64,000 nucleotides of DNA from Parapedobacter composti (GTDB lineage Bacteria; Bacteroidota; Bacteroidia; Sphingobacteriales; Sphingobacteriaceae): positions 62,001-126,000 of the forward strand of contig NZ_FOLL01000012.1 of the NCBI RefSeq assembly GCF_900112315.1. Reading direction: 5' to 3'. Under the pieces are notes generated by a model, which worked only from the letters and a program-made list of their open reading frames with translations, did not search any database and had not been told where the DNA came from. Position 1 is the first letter of the stretch. Each line of letters starts with the position of its first letter. Of this stretch, positions 63,547 through 64,000 are shown one piece after another. Position numbers and translations under genes: made by a program.

Positions 63547-64000
63547 ATGAAGCAATACCTTGATTTGATGCGCCATGTCTATGCAAACGGCGTGGATAAG
63601 CAGGACCGGACGGGTACCGGTACACGCAGTGTCTTCGGATACCAAATGCGGTTTGATCTCAAGGCGGGTTTCCCGTTGGTGACGACTAAGAAAGTGCACA
63701 TGCGTTCTATCATCCATGAGCTTATCTGGTTTCTCCGCGGCGATACCAATATTCGTTACCTCAAAGAGAACGGGGTGAGTATTTGGGATGAGTGGGCAGA
63801 TGAGCAGGGTAACCTCGGGCCGGTATATGGCTCGCAATGGCGGTCATGGCCCACGCCGGATGGACGGCATATTGATCAGATTAAGCAAGTTGTCCAGCAG
63901 TTGAAGCAGAACCCTGATTCACGTCGCATCATTGTGTCGGCTTGGAATGTAGCCGAAATCGAAAAGATGGCGCTGCCGCCATGCCATGCCTTTTTCCAGT
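63547..64000 (+). CDS. thyA: Thymidylate synthase, N-terminal part (continues past the window)
   Basis: 151 codons from the ATG at 63547 to the window end, with no stop. The N terminus [26 protein letters not shown] and [24 protein letters not shown] are the ThyA signature. LPPCHAFFQ near the end holds the nucleophilic Cys. It methylates dUMP to dTMP with methylenetetrahydrofolate. The C-terminal ~110 residues lie outside. It is divergent from mtaB, with a 60-base gap; dihydrofolate reductase often follows thyA but would be outside the window. Confidence 0.95.
   Translation, partial: MKQYLDLMRHVYANGVDKQDRTGTGTRSVFGYQMRFDLKAGFPLVTTKKVHMRSIIHELIWFLRGDTNIRYLKENGVSIWDEWADEQGNLGPVYGSQWRSWPTPDGRHIDQIKQVVQQLKQNPDSRRIIVSAWNVAEIEKMALPPCHAFFQ

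Noticed and set aside
63487-63837. 117-residue N-terminal extension of mtaB
   Set aside because: It runs antisense across the thyA start, and [12 protein letters not shown] is the standard family N terminus.

Overview
The window reads as chromosome of a Bacteroidota bacterium, most likely family Sphingobacteriaceae (Pedobacter/Parapedobacter/Sphingobacterium-like). The reasons are a SusC/SusD pair with BACON and DUF4361-type lipoproteins, several promoters of the Bacteroidota form TTG-N18..22-TAnnTTTG, a DASH-type photolyase, an MlaE/F/D set, stand-alone pncB and pnuC, and base composition near 50% GC. Species cannot be fixed from the sequence alone. Nearly all genes are intact and closely packed. 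No gap between genes exceeds about 300 bases, and I see no CRISPR array, prophage, rRNA or intact insertion sequence.

Layout. 1-1417: the end of coaE, then a ligase-associated type metallo-beta-lactamase exonuclease. 1544-12361 (minus): a six-gene Sus-like operon (IPT/NHL lipoprotein, SusC, SusD, DUF1735/DUF4361-like lipoprotein, calcineurin-like phosphoesterase with twin-arginine and lipobox signals, BACON lipoprotein) with no glycoside hydrolase. 12627-16531 (minus): glpD-glpK-glpF, transcribed toward the Sus-like operon, with a divergent DeoR/GlpR-type regulator (16718-17491). 17567-23065 (minus): sucB, sucA and a photolyase. 23280-28252: an NAD(P)-binding protein, a secreted hypothetical, a TonB-dependent receptor and class II fructose-bisphosphate aldolase. 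28416-33883: an alanine/glycine symporter, guaA, a periplasmic-binding-fold lipoprotein and an RsmB-like methyltransferase. 34114-34891: a truncated thioredoxin, a DUF202 protein and tRNA-Leu(CAG). 34984-41345 (minus): tetR-tolC-acrA-acrB type efflux operon. 41487-48434 (plus): DEAD-box helicase, orphan response regulator, mqo-pnuC-acyl-CoA-dehydrogenase-like cluster, ispE, YdeI/OmpD-associated protein, peroxiredoxin. 48471-53070 (minus): xerC/D recombinase, riboflavin synthase, lnt, PH/SHOCT protein, rsmI. 53162-57040: serS, then methyltransferase, pncB and SGNH hydrolase on minus. 57192-59392: a shortened SdpI-like protein, a zinc-ribbon plus alpha-CTD-like protein, and a DUF6600-like protein with 66-bp tandem repeats. 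59559-62086: mlaE-mlaF-mlaD homologues. 62167-64000: mtaB and the start of thyA (cut by the window end).

How the genes work together. The most suggestive association is the Sus-like operon next to the glycerol operon. An outer-membrane SusCD importer with a secreted phosphoesterase could release glycerol from a glycerophosphate-containing polymer or head group, to be taken in by GlpF, phosphorylated by GlpK and oxidised by GlpD under the DeoR regulator. This is inference from adjacency and domain content. The remaining genes are mostly housekeeping: TCA cycle (sucAB, mqo), nucleotides (guaA, thyA), cofactors (coaE, ribE, pncB, pnuC), isoprenoids (ispE), translation and tRNA modification (serS, rsmI, RsmB-like, mtaB) and envelope maintenance (lnt, Mla, efflux).
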